Source: Bacillota bacterium (GTDB lineage Bacteria; Bacillota_A; Clostridia; Peptostreptococcales; Anaerovoracaceae). Taken from it: a stretch of DNA of 10,813 bases. How positions within the stretch are numbered: position 1 is the stretch's first letter; the number at the start of each line of letters is the position of its first letter. Location of the stretch: positions 1-10,813 of the forward strand of contig JAFRWH010000073.1 of NCBI GenBank assembly GCA_017438085.1, in the 5' to 3' direction. Below, one piece after another: positions 1 to 6,048 of this stretch. The notes under the pieces are model-generated. The model was given only the letters and a program-made list of their open reading frames with translations. It was not told the DNA's origin and searched no databases. The position numbers and the translations under genes were made by a program.

Positions 1-62
1 CCGAACAGGCCTACGATGGCGCCGGCGGCGATGATCAGAGTTCTTTCTTTTTTGTCACTCAT
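1..62 (-). CDS. N-terminus of a membrane protein, possibly YedE-type selenium transporter (partial)
   Basis: Only the first 20 codons are in the window; the gene continues past the left edge. Read on the minus strand it begins MSDKKERTLIIAAGAIVGLF: a short charged head followed at once by a hydrophobic glycine/alanine-rich stretch, as in an integral membrane protein with its N-terminus in the cytoplasm. The ATG at 62-60 is preceded by a GGAGG (71-75 on the plus strand, CCTCC) at 8-nt spacing, so the start is well supported. It is divergent to a cysteine desulfurase and a LysR regulator. In selenium loci of Clostridia those two genes often neighbour a YedE-family putative selenium transporter, whose N-terminus has a similar look. 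That identity is inferred mainly from context; any other multi-pass membrane protein would fit the visible residues. The gene being real is much more certain than its function. Confidence 0.6.
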   Translation of the reverse strand, partial: MSDKKERTLIIAAGAIVGLF

Positions 63-221
63 TAATAAAACCTCCGATTGAACAAAAAAAGTGATAAATT
101 ACGAACTAAATCTATCATTTTGACAAGAATTTAACTATGTAAAAATAAGAATAAATATGGTTAATTATAAGTTGATCCAATAAATTCTCGAGCTTTATTA
201 ATTAAAGTGATTTAACTCTTG

Positions 222-252
222 GATAAATCAAAAACGGATATACATATTTATC
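222..252. promoter_or_regulatory. Inverted repeat GATAAAT-N17-ATTTATC, candidate LysR-type binding site
   Basis: A perfect 7-bp inverted repeat has arms at 222-228 and 246-252. The symmetry extends outward imperfectly (TTGGATAAAT against ATTTATCAA). Its right arm ends about 20 bp upstream of the -35 box of the desulfurase-LysR operon, where a LysR-type activator commonly binds its own divergent control region. The placement is seen; binding by the LysR protein encoded at 1475 is inference, and AT-rich DNA yields such repeats by chance. Confidence 0.3.
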
Positions 253-271
253 AATGATTTTTTATTATTTA

Positions 272-301
272 TTGAAGTTTTTGTGTAATGCGTGGTATAC
301 T
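272..301 (+). promoter_or_regulatory. Sigma-70 type promoter of the cysteine desulfurase-LysR operon
   Basis: TTGAAG at 272-277 and TATACT at 296-301 are separated by 18 bp. A TG at 293-294 sits one base before the -10, making an extended -10. Transcription would start near 308, leaving a leader of about 20 nt with the GGAGGA ribosome binding site at 315-320. Confidence 0.65.
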
Positions 302-327
302 GTGCTACGCAATTGGAGGAATATGAA

Positions 328-1485
328 ATGATTTATCTGGATAACGGCAGCACCAGCTTCCCTAAGCCCGAGGCAGTGCCCAAGGCAATATATGACTACA
401 TGTGCCAGGTAGGCGCAAATATCAACCGCGGCGCATATGCAACGGCTTATTCCACAGAAGAGCAGGTCTTCGAATGCCGTCAGCTGCTGGCGGAGCTCTT
501 CGGGGCCAAGGACTGCAAGAATGTTGTCTTCACCAAGAATATAACCGAGAGCCTTAATGTGGTGCTGAAGGGCTATCTGAAGCCCGGAGACCACGTGCTT
601 GTAAGCTCCATGGAGCACAACGCTATAATGCGCCCCATAGTGCAGCTTTCCAAAATCGGCGTGGAATTCGACCGCATACCATGCGATGCCCAGGGCAATC
701 TGATAACAGAAGCCATTCCGGGCATGATAAAGCCTAATACAAAAGCTATAGCCATGCTGCATGCCAGCAATGTCTGTGGTACTGCGACCCCTGCGGAAGA
801 GGTTGGCAGGATCTGCAGGGAATACGGACTGAACTTTATACTCGACACTGCTCAGACCGCGGGCCTGCTGCCCATAGATATGGAGCGCATGAACATCGCT
901 GCGCTCTGCTTCACCGGACATAAGAGTCTTCTCGGTCCTCAGGGCATAGGCGGATTCATACTGAGGGAGGATATGATACCTCAGATAGAGCCCCTGATCT
1001 CGGGCGGCACAGGAAGCATCAGCCACCTGGAGGAAGTGCCCGAATTCATGCCGGACAGATTTGAACCCGGCACCATGAACATCCCCGGCATCATAGGGCT
1101 CCGTTCTGCGCTGCTCTGGCACAAGGAGCAGGGATCGGGCACAGTCTTCTCACACGAGATGGAGATGACCGGCCGCTTCCTGGATGGCCTTACAGAGCTG
1201 GAGAACCGCGGTCTTGTTAAGATATTCGGAAGAAGGGATCTTAAGAACAGAGCTGCAGTTGTGTCGATCCAGACTGTAAAGGTGGATCAGGCGGAGGCTG
1301 CATTCAGACTTGACAGCGAGTACGGAATAATGACCAGAGTCGGTATCCACTGCGCACCAAGCGCTCACAAGACTCTGGGGACCTACCCGGAGGGCACCAT
1401 AAGATTTGCTCCCGGCTGGGCTACCACGCCGGAGGAGATAGATGCAGCGCTTAAGGCAGTAGAGGAGATAGCTAATGGAAATTAA
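328..1485 (+). CDS. Cysteine desulfurase, PLP-dependent class V aminotransferase fold (selenium-associated subfamily)
   Basis: This 385-residue cytosolic PLP enzyme would strip sulfur (or selenium) from cysteine (or selenocysteine) as an enzyme-bound persulfide. Visible landmarks are the N-terminal MIYLDNGSTSFPKPEAV, His97 (SMEHNA) expected to stack on PLP, Asp173 (LDTAQTAG) for the pyridine nitrogen, and Lys199 in TGHKSLLGPQG as the Schiff-base lysine. Cys342 in RVGIHCAP is the expected persulfide-forming residue. The length is normal. The start at ATG 328 follows GGAGGA (315-320) by 7 nt; an in-frame ATG-like start at 292 would add 12 residues but lies on the promoter's -10 box and is rejected. 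The sequence resembles the EF2568-type family, known beside selenium-dependent molybdenum hydroxylases, rather than housekeeping IscS/SufS. It overlaps the LysR gene by 11 bp, so the two are surely co-transcribed. Selenium delivery versus a sulfur role cannot be settled here. Confidence 0.9.
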   Translation: MIYLDNGSTSFPKPEAVPKAIYDYMCQVGANINRGAYATAYSTEEQVFECRQLLAELFGAKDCKNVVFTKNITESLNVVLKGYLKPGDHVLVSSMEHNAIMRPIVQLSKIGVEFDRIPCDAQGNLITEAIPGMIKPNTKAIAMLHASNVCGTATPAEEVGRICREYGLNFILDTAQTAGLLPIDMERMNIAALCFTGHKSLLGPQGIGGFILREDMIPQIEPLISGGTGSISHLEEVPEFMPDRFEPGTMNIPGIIGLRSALLWHKEQGSGTVFSHEMEMTGRFLDGLTELENRGLVKIFGRRDLKNRAAVVSIQTVKVDQAEAAFRLDSEYGIMTRVGIHCAPSAHKTLGTYPEGTIRFAPGWATTPEEIDAALKAVEEIANGN

Positions 1486-2374
1486 ACAGCTGAAATCTTT
1501 CATTGCAGTTGTGGACTGCGGCAATTTCACCAAGGCCGCAGAGAAAACATATACATCGCAGCCCACCATCAGCACCCACATAAGAGCGCTGGAGGATGAG
1601 CTGGGGACCAGGCTCATTGCAAGGGATACCAAGAATATAAAGATCACCGACAAGGGCTACGAGCTTTACGACTGCGCTGTACACATCATAGAGCTTCAGG
1701 AAAACCTGATGAAGCGCTGGGCGGAGGAGGACAAGAGCTATATCAATCTCGGTGCCTCAACCATTCCTTCGGCGTATATACTGCCGGAGCTGATGGCTGA
1801 ATTCTCCCAGCTGCACCCGGATATCAGCCTAGTCATACATCAGGGTGACAGCACTGATGTGGCGGAAGGGCTTTTAAGCGGTCTCTACGATCTTGGCCTT
1901 CTTGGAATGAACTGCAGCAGCGACAAACTCAAATGCGACTCGTTCTACAGAGACGAGACTGTGCTCATAACTCCTAACAACAAGGAGTTTGCGGCTCTGA
2001 AGGAGATCCCGCTGGAGGAGGCTTATTCTCAGATATTCAGTTATCCTCTGATCTTCCGTGAGAAAGGCAGCGGAACTCAGAAGGCTGCCGAGGCTATAAT
2101 AGAAAGACTTGGGCTTGACCTCGATAAGCTGAACATAATGGCCAGAATAAACGACCAGGAGACCATCAAGAACCTGGTGGCTGCCGGCGTGGGCGTTTCC
2201 ATGGTAAGCTGGCTTGCAGTAAGGGAGTACGAAAAGAACGGAAGCGTTCTGGTCTTCAGACTTCCCAAGGAGTATTCCGAGCGCCGGTTCTACATGGCGG
2301 TGAACAAGGAATCCTATAAGAGCTCCGCAGTGAAAGCCTTCATGAGGTATATCAAACGGAACTATCCCGAATAG
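1475..2374 (+). CDS. LysR-family transcriptional regulator (selenium-metabolism type likely)
   Basis: A full-length 299-residue LysR protein. Residues 1-60 form the winged helix-turn-helix: MEIKQLKSFIAVVDCGNFTK opens it, and AAEKTYTSQPTISTHIRALE is the recognition segment, followed by the LGTRLIARDTKNIKIT wing. Residues about 88-295 are the periplasmic-binding-protein-like effector domain, with the family signature FREKGSGTQK at 194-203 and GVGVSMVSWLAV at 238-249. It probably binds as a tetramer near the divergent region 63-327 in response to a small effector. The ATG lies inside the end of the desulfurase gene (11-bp overlap) behind AGAGGAG at 1461-1467, so translation may be coupled. Its pairing with an EF2568-like desulfurase matches the LysR regulators found in clostridial selenium loci; the effector itself is unknown from sequence. 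Confidence 0.9.
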   Translation: MEIKQLKSFIAVVDCGNFTKAAEKTYTSQPTISTHIRALEDELGTRLIARDTKNIKITDKGYELYDCAVHIIELQENLMKRWAEEDKSYINLGASTIPSAYILPELMAEFSQLHPDISLVIHQGDSTDVAEGLLSGLYDLGLLGMNCSSDKLKCDSFYRDETVLITPNNKEFAALKEIPLEEAYSQIFSYPLIFREKGSGTQKAAEAIIERLGLDLDKLNIMARINDQETIKNLVAAGVGVSMVSWLAVREYEKNGSVLVFRLPKEYSERRFYMAVNKESYKSSAVKAFMRYIKRNYPE

Positions 2375-2389
2375 CAGAAGTTTGGAATA

Positions 2390-2417
2390 AAGGGACTGGC
2401 GCAGGCCGGTCCCTTTT
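2390..2417 (+). terminator. Intrinsic terminator of the desulfurase-LysR operon
   Basis: A 10-bp stem (AAGGGACTGG with CCGGTCCCTT, one T-G wobble) closes a 6-nt loop and runs directly into TTTT, 15 nt after the LysR stop codon. Confidence 0.8.
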
Positions 2418-2418
2418 G

Positions 2419-2427
2419 TGCTATAAT
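2419..2427 (+). promoter_or_regulatory. Extended -10 promoter of the esterase gene
   Basis: TGCTATAAT carries the TG-N-TATAAT extended -10 signature; no recognisable -35 lies upstream, which this class can tolerate. It starts two bases past the preceding terminator and would give a leader of about 15 nt that holds only the ribosome binding site. Confidence 0.6.
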
Positions 2428-2448
2428 AACTTAAATGGAGGCTTGATC

Positions 2449-3162
2449 ATGGAAAAGGCTTTTGAATATGATGGATACAGATTCTTTGCCCAGTGGAAGG
2501 ATGGAGAGCTTCCCCAAACCGTCATCTACTGCCATGAGGGGGAGGATAAGGAGGAGCTGAGGAAGCTCTGGGCGCTTGTCGATGAGCCTAGACTGATGCT
2601 TGTGAGCATATCCGGCGTGGATTGGGACAGGCAGCTTTCCCCATGGCCTGCGGGCAAAGCCTTTAAAGGCGGGGACGTTTTTTCCGGCAAGGCTGACGAA
2701 TATATAGGGCAGCTGGAGGAGATCATACCAAGGCTCGAGGCTGAACTCAGAACACAGCTGAAAGAGGCTTCCCCCGGGGCTGATACAGAAAACTGGCCTT
2801 CAAGGCGCGGGATAGCCGGCTATTCGCTGGGCGGACTGTTCGCAGTGTACTGCTTTTATAAGACCGAGCTGTTCAGTCTTCTGGGATCCATGTCCGGGTC
2901 TCTCTGGTTTGACAAATTCAGGAAGTATATGTCTGAGCGCAGGCTTAAGACTGTGCCGGAAAAGGCATACTTCTCCCTGGGTGACAAGGAGCCCCAGGTT
3001 AAAAACCAGAGGATGGCGGCAGTCGGAGAATGCACTGAGCTGGCGGAGAAGCTCTTCAGGGAAAAGGGCGCCGGTACCGTATTCGAGTGGAACGAGGGCG
3101 GTCACTTCAACGATGTCCAGCTGAGAGTGGCAAAAGGACTGCGCTGGCTGGCAGAGGAATAG
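2449..3162 (+). CDS. Alpha/beta-hydrolase fold esterase (putative esterase/IroE-like)
   Basis: This 237-residue protein without a signal peptide is predicted to be a cytosolic serine hydrolase. The nucleophile elbow is GYSLGG with Ser126 (residues 124-129), followed by a hydrophobic helix. The likely acid is Asp179 in SLGDKEP, although nearby Glu181 is possible, and the base is His219 in EGGHF. The GYSLGG...SLGDKEP...GGH layout matches small clostridial relatives of the PF00756 esterase family. No substrate can be named; a siderophore esterase role is not supported by any iron gene nearby. The ATG at 2449 is chosen because GGAGG (2437-2441) precedes it by 7 nt; an upstream in-frame TTG at 2416 falls within the terminator tail. 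It has its own promoter and may be read through into the nitroreductase 64 bp downstream. Confidence 0.8.
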   Translation: MEKAFEYDGYRFFAQWKDGELPQTVIYCHEGEDKEELRKLWALVDEPRLMLVSISGVDWDRQLSPWPAGKAFKGGDVFSGKADEYIGQLEEIIPRLEAELRTQLKEASPGADTENWPSRRGIAGYSLGGLFAVYCFYKTELFSLLGSMSGSLWFDKFRKYMSERRLKTVPEKAYFSLGDKEPQVKNQRMAAVGECTELAEKLFREKGAGTVFEWNEGGHFNDVQLRVAKGLRWLAEE

Positions 3163-3226
3163 TTAAGGACGCCGGAAGCTCCCAGGGGGCTTTACCGGAA
3201 ATATAAACAGCAGAAATGGAGGAAAT

Positions 3227-3760
3227 ATGAACACTTTAGATGCAGTAATGAACCGCAGAAGCGTGCGGAAATTTCAGGATAAGAAGGTCCCGGAAGACGT
3301 AGTGAAAAAGCTGCTGCAGGCCGCCATGGCAGGTCCCAGCGCCGTCAATGCAAGGCCCTGGCAGTTCATCGTTGTGGATGACAGGGAGACTCTGGACAGG
3401 ATGGCGGATGCAAACGGCAGGGCGGCCCAGCTTCTTAAGGGCGCACCTCTTGCCATACTGCTCTGCGGAGACCTTGACAAGGCTTTTGAAAAGGCAAAGG
3501 ACTACTGGATCGTTGACCTTGGCATTGCCAGTCAGAACATGGTCATTGCGGCGGAAGAACTGGGCCTTGGTTCTGTAGATCTCGGCACCTGGCCTCAGGA
3601 GGAAAAGCTGGCAGGACAGAAAGCGCTTTTCGGACTTCCTGACAATGTGGTCCCCTTCCTTATTATAGCCTTCGGTTATCCCGAAGAGGGCTTTGAAAGA
3701 GCTCCCAGAGCGGACAGACCCGAGTTTGACGAGAGCAGCGTTCACTATAACAAGTGGTAA
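3227..3760 (+). CDS. Nitroreductase family protein (FMN-dependent oxidoreductase)
   Basis: A 177-residue protein of the nitroreductase superfamily: dimeric, FMN-binding, cytosolic enzymes that reduce nitro compounds, quinones or related acceptors with NAD(P)H. The N-terminal phosphate-binding signature is RRSVRKF (residues 10-16), followed by the isoalloxazine-side motif GPSAVNARPWQF (36-47). The central helix DYWIVDLGIASQNMVIAAEE (92-111) is the usual dimer-interface segment, and LIIAFGYP (145-152) the conserved C-terminal strand. The length is typical of the short clostridial branch, and no ferredoxin domain is present. The ATG at 3227 follows GGAGGA at 3218-3223. A TATAAA at 3202-3207 could be a local -10 but lacks a convincing -35, so co-transcription with the upstream esterase is equally possible. 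The physiological substrate is not evident. Confidence 0.9.
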   Translation: MNTLDAVMNRRSVRKFQDKKVPEDVVKKLLQAAMAGPSAVNARPWQFIVVDDRETLDRMADANGRAAQLLKGAPLAILLCGDLDKAFEKAKDYWIVDLGIASQNMVIAAEELGLGSVDLGTWPQEEKLAGQKALFGLPDNVVPFLIIAFGYPEEGFERAPRADRPEFDESSVHYNKW

Positions 3761-3833
3761 TACGCATTGTATCATGCGGCAGGCCGTCTGAAGGCGGAAT
3801 CCGCTTCGAATATACCGAAAGAAGGGAAAGATT

Positions 3834-4214
3834 ATGAAAGTACTTCAGAAAATACTCAGCTGGCTGTCACTTATACTCATAGTGCTCGGTGCAGGACTGA
3901 TCATTTTCAAATACCTCACGAACAAGAGCCTGTTTACGGCGCTTCTGGCTGAGCCCATGGTAAGACAGTCCCTTGGCATTATCCAGGTGATGCTTTACGG
4001 AGTGGCTGCCATCTTCCTTGGGCTGATATTTCTGACTCTGGCCATGAAGATAGGCGGTTCCATACGCAGCAAGGAAAAAGCGGAGGCAAAGATCCGCAAG
4101 GCTGTTGAAAAGGAACAGGAAAAGGCTGCAAAGGAAGCAGCGGAGATCAATGCCCGCTACGAACAGCAGAATAAGGATGCTGAAGCCGAGGCGGACAGGA
4201 TACTGAATATATAA
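3834..4214 (+). CDS. Two-helix membrane protein with charged C-terminal coiled coil, unknown function
   Basis: I do not recognise this 126-residue protein. Its shape is clear: a hydrophobic helix at about residues 7-27, a loop containing FTALLAEPMVRQSLG, a second helix at about 48-72, then a long highly charged Lys/Glu/Ala-rich helix (about 78-124) that should be a cytoplasmic coiled coil. With MK at the N-terminus and the KIGGSIRSKEKAEAK stretch after helix 2, both ends probably face the cytoplasm. The start at 3834 has a modest purine-rich site (GAAGGGAAAG) upstream. It sits between a nitroreductase and a GNAT acetyltransferase on the same strand with short gaps but no evident functional tie. 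A scaffold or small regulatory membrane protein is possible, but this is only a guess. Confidence 0.7.
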   Translation: MKVLQKILSWLSLILIVLGAGLIIFKYLTNKSLFTALLAEPMVRQSLGIIQVMLYGVAAIFLGLIFLTLAMKIGGSIRSKEKAEAKIRKAVEKEQEKAAKEAAEINARYEQQNKDAEAEADRILNI

Positions 4215-4216
4215 AA

Positions 4217-4264
4217 CCGTTGACGTTTAGGCTTAATCGCCTATCGACGATAGGCAATTAACGG
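4217..4264 (+). repeat. Nested and competing inverted repeats ahead of the acetyltransferase gene
   Basis: GCCTATCG (4239-4246) and CGATAGGC (4248-4255) form a perfect dyad around one base. TAGGC at 4228-4232 could instead pair with GCCTA at 4239-4243, so two hairpins are mutually exclusive. CCGTT (4217-4221) and AACGG (4260-4264) could enclose the whole set. No U-tract follows, so it is not a standard terminator; it ends on the acetyltransferase ribosome binding site (4264-4268). It may be an operator or a translational control element. Confidence 0.45.
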
Positions 4265-4276
4265 GAGGGAAATGCT

Positions 4277-4825
4277 GTGATCTATTCTGCGGAAACATTA
4301 ACAGGCAGAGACGGAAGGCTCTATACGCTACGTTCAGTGGAGCCGGAGGATGCTTTGCTCATGCTGAAATACATGAAGACCATGCTGGGGGAGACTCCTT
4401 TTCTGCTGCGGACTCCGGAGGAGTTTGACTATACCGAAGAGGAAGAAGCCCGCGTGCTGGCCGGTCGGAAGAATGACCCCCGGAGCCTGATGCTGATGGC
4501 TGAGCTTGACGGACAGATCGTTGCCAACGGGGATGTACATCCTCACGGCAGCAGATCCAGGGTGATGCACAGGTCAGAACTCGGCATTTCCGTGCTGAAG
4601 GAACACTGGCATCAGGGCATCGGGACTGCGCTGATGGAGCGGCTGATAGCTTTCGCAGGGCAGGCCGGCTATGAACAGCTGGAGCTGACTGTGGAGTCAG
4701 AGAACCTCAGGGCGCTTAGGCTTTATCATAAATACGGTTTCAAGGTCTATGGGACCAGACCTCATGGTCTGAAATATCCCGACGGCAGCTACGACGATGA
4801 CTACCTGATGGTCAGAATGCTTTAG
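4277..4825 (+). CDS. GNAT family N-acetyltransferase
   Basis: A 182-residue GCN5-related acetyltransferase, which moves an acetyl group from acetyl-CoA to an amine; the acceptor is unknown. The acetyl-CoA pyrophosphate loop is in ISVLKEHWHQGIGTALMERL (104-123), with Q-x-x-G-x-A spacing at Gln113-Gly114-Ile115-Gly116-Thr117-Ala118. It is followed by strand beta-5 (YEQLELTVESENLRALRLY) and the typical LYHKYGFK end motif (149-156). The N-terminal 100 residues fit the variable acceptor-binding part. The start is a GTG at 4277, set by GGAGG at 4264-4268 (8-nt spacing). An overlapping ATG CTG TGA at 4272-4280 would make only a two-codon peptide in another frame. The gene is followed by a strong terminator. 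A role in protein, small-molecule or drug acetylation cannot be separated by sequence alone. Confidence 0.9.
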   Translation: MIYSAETLTGRDGRLYTLRSVEPEDALLMLKYMKTMLGETPFLLRTPEEFDYTEEEEARVLAGRKNDPRSLMLMAELDGQIVANGDVHPHGSRSRVMHRSELGISVLKEHWHQGIGTALMERLIAFAGQAGYEQLELTVESENLRALRLYHKYGFKVYGTRPHGLKYPDGSYDDDYLMVRML

Positions 4826-4847
4826 ACCCACAGCTTAAGCCCACAGA

Positions 4848-4883
4848 AAAAGCGGGGCTCTGAAATATCAGAGCTCCGCTTTT
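4848..4883. terminator. Bidirectional intrinsic terminator between convergent genes
   Basis: Arms 4848-4863 and 4868-4883 form a 16-bp stem (one G-T wobble) with a 4-nt AATA loop. The stem starts with AAAA and ends with TTTT, giving a U-tract on both strands. It lies 22 bp after the acetyltransferase stop and 4 bp past the stop of the convergent AEC permease, so it can end both transcripts. Confidence 0.9.
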
Positions 4884-4887
4884 GTAT

Positions 4888-5814
4888 TTACATCAGCCAG
4901 TTGTAGATCACTACCAGCGCCGGTATTGTGAACATGCAGGCGAAGGTCGTAAGCGTGAATATTCCTGTGGCGTAGCCTGCATTCTTGCCATAGCGCACAG
5001 CGAATATATTGTTGTTGGTCGCAGACGGCGTCCCGGCTGCTATAAATGCAGTGAGTGAAAGTATTTCGGGAATGTGCAGGAACTTCAGCAGTATGAAGAG
5101 CAGCATCGGAGACAGTACCAGTCTGATGAATGAGATCAGAAGTATGCGCTTGTGACCGAATACATCCCTGAGCCTGCTTCTTGCTATGATGGAGCCTGAT
5201 ATTATCATCGCGACAGGCGTAGTGCAGGCCGCGATGGATCTGAGCGGAGAGGCAACTATATCGGGTATGGGAATGCGGGTGAAAAATATCACCATTCCTA
5301 TGAGTATGCAGACTATGGTGGGTGTTGTGAGCAGCATCTTTACTGTGCCCTTGCCTGCGGACTGTCCGCTCATCAGCATTATTCCGTAGGTCCACATAAA
5401 GGAGCTCTGCACAAGAATCAAGGTCGACATGTAAAAGACCGCCTCGCTGCCCACTATGGCAGTGACTATGGGAATGCCCATAAAGCCGAGATTCCCGAAG
5501 ATTATGCAGGCTCTTTCGACCTCCCAGTCCGGAGCTCCTTTTTTCACGGCCATCCTGGCCTCGCAGACAGCGATGACGAGCGTCACTGCGCACAGGCCTA
5601 TGCCTATGAAAAAGCCCTTAGCCTTTTCCGCGTCATAGCCTCCCAGATAGCTGCTGAGCAGGTTTATGGGGTTTATGACAGAAAGCAGCAGCACCGTCGC
5701 TGCAGATGAGGTCTTCTCGTCCAGAAGGCCTATTTTTGTGAATATGATGCCGACCAGGACCATGAGCATGATCCTGATTATGGCGTTTCCCGCCACCAGT
5801 GTAAGTTCTCCCAT
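4888..5814 (-). CDS. AEC (auxin efflux carrier) family transporter
   Basis: A 308-residue, almost wholly hydrophobic protein of normal length for the bacterial AEC family (PF03547), with an expected ten membrane helices in two inverted halves. Family marks are VINPINLLSSY (46-56), IIFGNLGFMGIPI (104-116), the helix-breaking TTPVAMIISGSII (198-210), and GTPSATNNNIFAVRYG (261-276), the second-half crossover motif. Bacterial members export or exchange organic acids such as malate, but the substrate here cannot be read from sequence. The start at 5814 is supported by AGGAG about 7 nt upstream. The leader contains a small hairpin (CTGTC-CGCA-GACAG, plus 5838-5851). It is divergent to a heavy-metal module with nearly touching promoters, so regulation of the two may be linked. 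It ends at the shared bidirectional terminator. Confidence 0.9.
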   Translation of the reverse strand: MGELTLVAGNAIIRIMLMVLVGIIFTKIGLLDEKTSSAATVLLLSVINPINLLSSYLGGYDAEKAKGFFIGIGLCAVTLVIAVCEARMAVKKGAPDWEVERACIIFGNLGFMGIPIVTAIVGSEAVFYMSTLILVQSSFMWTYGIMLMSGQSAGKGTVKMLLTTPTIVCILIGMVIFFTRIPIPDIVASPLRSIAACTTPVAMIISGSIIARSRLRDVFGHKRILLISFIRLVLSPMLLFILLKFLHIPEILSLTAFIAAGTPSATNNNIFAVRYGKNAGYATGIFTLTTFACMFTIPALVVIYNWLM

Positions 5815-5859
5815 TGCTTTCTCCTGCTGCCCGGATCTGTCTGCGGACAGCTTAGATCC

Positions 5860-5879
5860 TACTGAATTAATGTTCAGTA
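5860..5879. promoter_or_regulatory. Perfect inverted repeat at the AEC transcription start, candidate operator
   Basis: TACTGAA (5860-5866) and TTCAGTA (5873-5879) form a perfect 7-bp dyad with a 6-bp spacer. The core reads TGAA-N6-TTCA, the half-site pattern known for SmtB/CzrA-type ArsR metal sensors; TetR-family operators can also look like this. It sits just downstream of the leftward -10 box, covering the predicted start, a place where a bound repressor would block transcription. The symmetry is seen; the protein that binds is inference. Confidence 0.5.
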
Positions 5880-5880
5880 A

Positions 5881-5909
5881 AATATACTCCCGGGCATGAA
5901 AAAAGTCAA
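5881..5909 (-). promoter_or_regulatory. Promoter of the AEC transporter gene
   Basis: On the minus strand TTGACT (plus 5904-5909) and TATATT (plus 5881-5886) are separated by exactly 17 bp, an almost consensus sigma-70 promoter. Predicted start near 5874, leader about 60 nt. Confidence 0.75.
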
Positions 5910-5914
5910 TAAAC

Positions 5915-5929
5915 CCTTGACATTCAAGG
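5915..5929. promoter_or_regulatory. Inverted repeat CCTTGA-CAT-TCAAGG over the metal-operon -35 box, candidate operator
   Basis: A perfect 6-bp dyad with a 3-bp centre overlaps the TTGACA of the rightward promoter, and its left edge lies 5 bp from the leftward -35. A further half-site TTCAAGGG occurs at 6009-6016. It is well placed to control both promoters; no regulator gene is in the window. Confidence 0.5.
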
Positions 5930-5945
5930 CCTTTGGGACTATATT
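5917..5945 (+). promoter_or_regulatory. Strong promoter of the heavy-metal binding protein and ATPase
   Basis: TTGACA (5917-5922), exactly 17 bp, then TATATT (5940-5945). The -35 is perfect consensus. The start is predicted near 5952, leaving a long leader of about 147 nt. Confidence 0.85.
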
Positions 5946-5952
5946 AAAGACA

Positions 5953-6048
5953 GAGTTAAACATCTCTAACTTAAATTAAGCGCCTCTAACTCCCGTAATG
6001 CTTTACAGTTCAAGGGCTGGGGGACAAAGGCTGGAAGCTATTTAACTC
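5953..6048 (+). other. Possible structured 5' leader closed by an 8-bp helix
   Basis: GAGTTAAA (5953-5960) at the predicted 5' end of the transcript is the exact complement of TTTAACTC (6041-6048), so an 8-bp helix could enclose 80 nt. Inside are repeated CTCTAACT words (5964-5971 and 5984-5991) and a doubled GGCTGG segment (6015-6020, 6029-6034). I recognise no known riboswitch consensus. The structure is a hypothesis resting on one pairing. Confidence 0.3.

Larger units (their letters stand above)
63..327. other. AT-rich divergent intergenic control region
   Basis: This 265-bp stretch lies between the leftward membrane-protein gene and the rightward desulfurase operon and is far more AT-rich than the genes around it. 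It holds the leftward ribosome binding site (71-75), a clear rightward promoter (272-301) and an inverted repeat (222-252). A TATAAT on the minus strand (plus 164-169) could be the leftward -10, but no good -35 was found for it. No credible small gene or RNA was recognised here. Confidence 0.5.

Noticed and set aside
120..148. TTGACA at 120-125 as a rightward promoter in the AT-rich region
   Set aside because: No acceptable -10 lies 16-18 bp downstream; the promoter at 272-301 is much better and closer to the gene.
265..1122. A 285-codon minus-strand open frame opposite the cysteine desulfurase
   Set aside because: No recognisable motif or ribosome binding site; the plus-strand frame has all PLP-enzyme residues.
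2449..3162. Siderophore (enterochelin/salmochelin) esterase role for the alpha/beta hydrolase
   Set aside because: The family resemblance is general and no siderophore uptake or synthesis gene is nearby.
3172..3198. Hairpin-like CCGGAAGC...GCTTTACCGG between the esterase and nitroreductase
   Set aside because: The stem is short and bulged and lacks a U-tract, so it is not supported as a terminator.
4868..5593. A 241-codon minus-strand frame overlapping the AEC transporter in another frame
   Set aside because: Composition is His/Cys/Arg-rich and not protein-like; the AEC frame has conserved helices and motifs.
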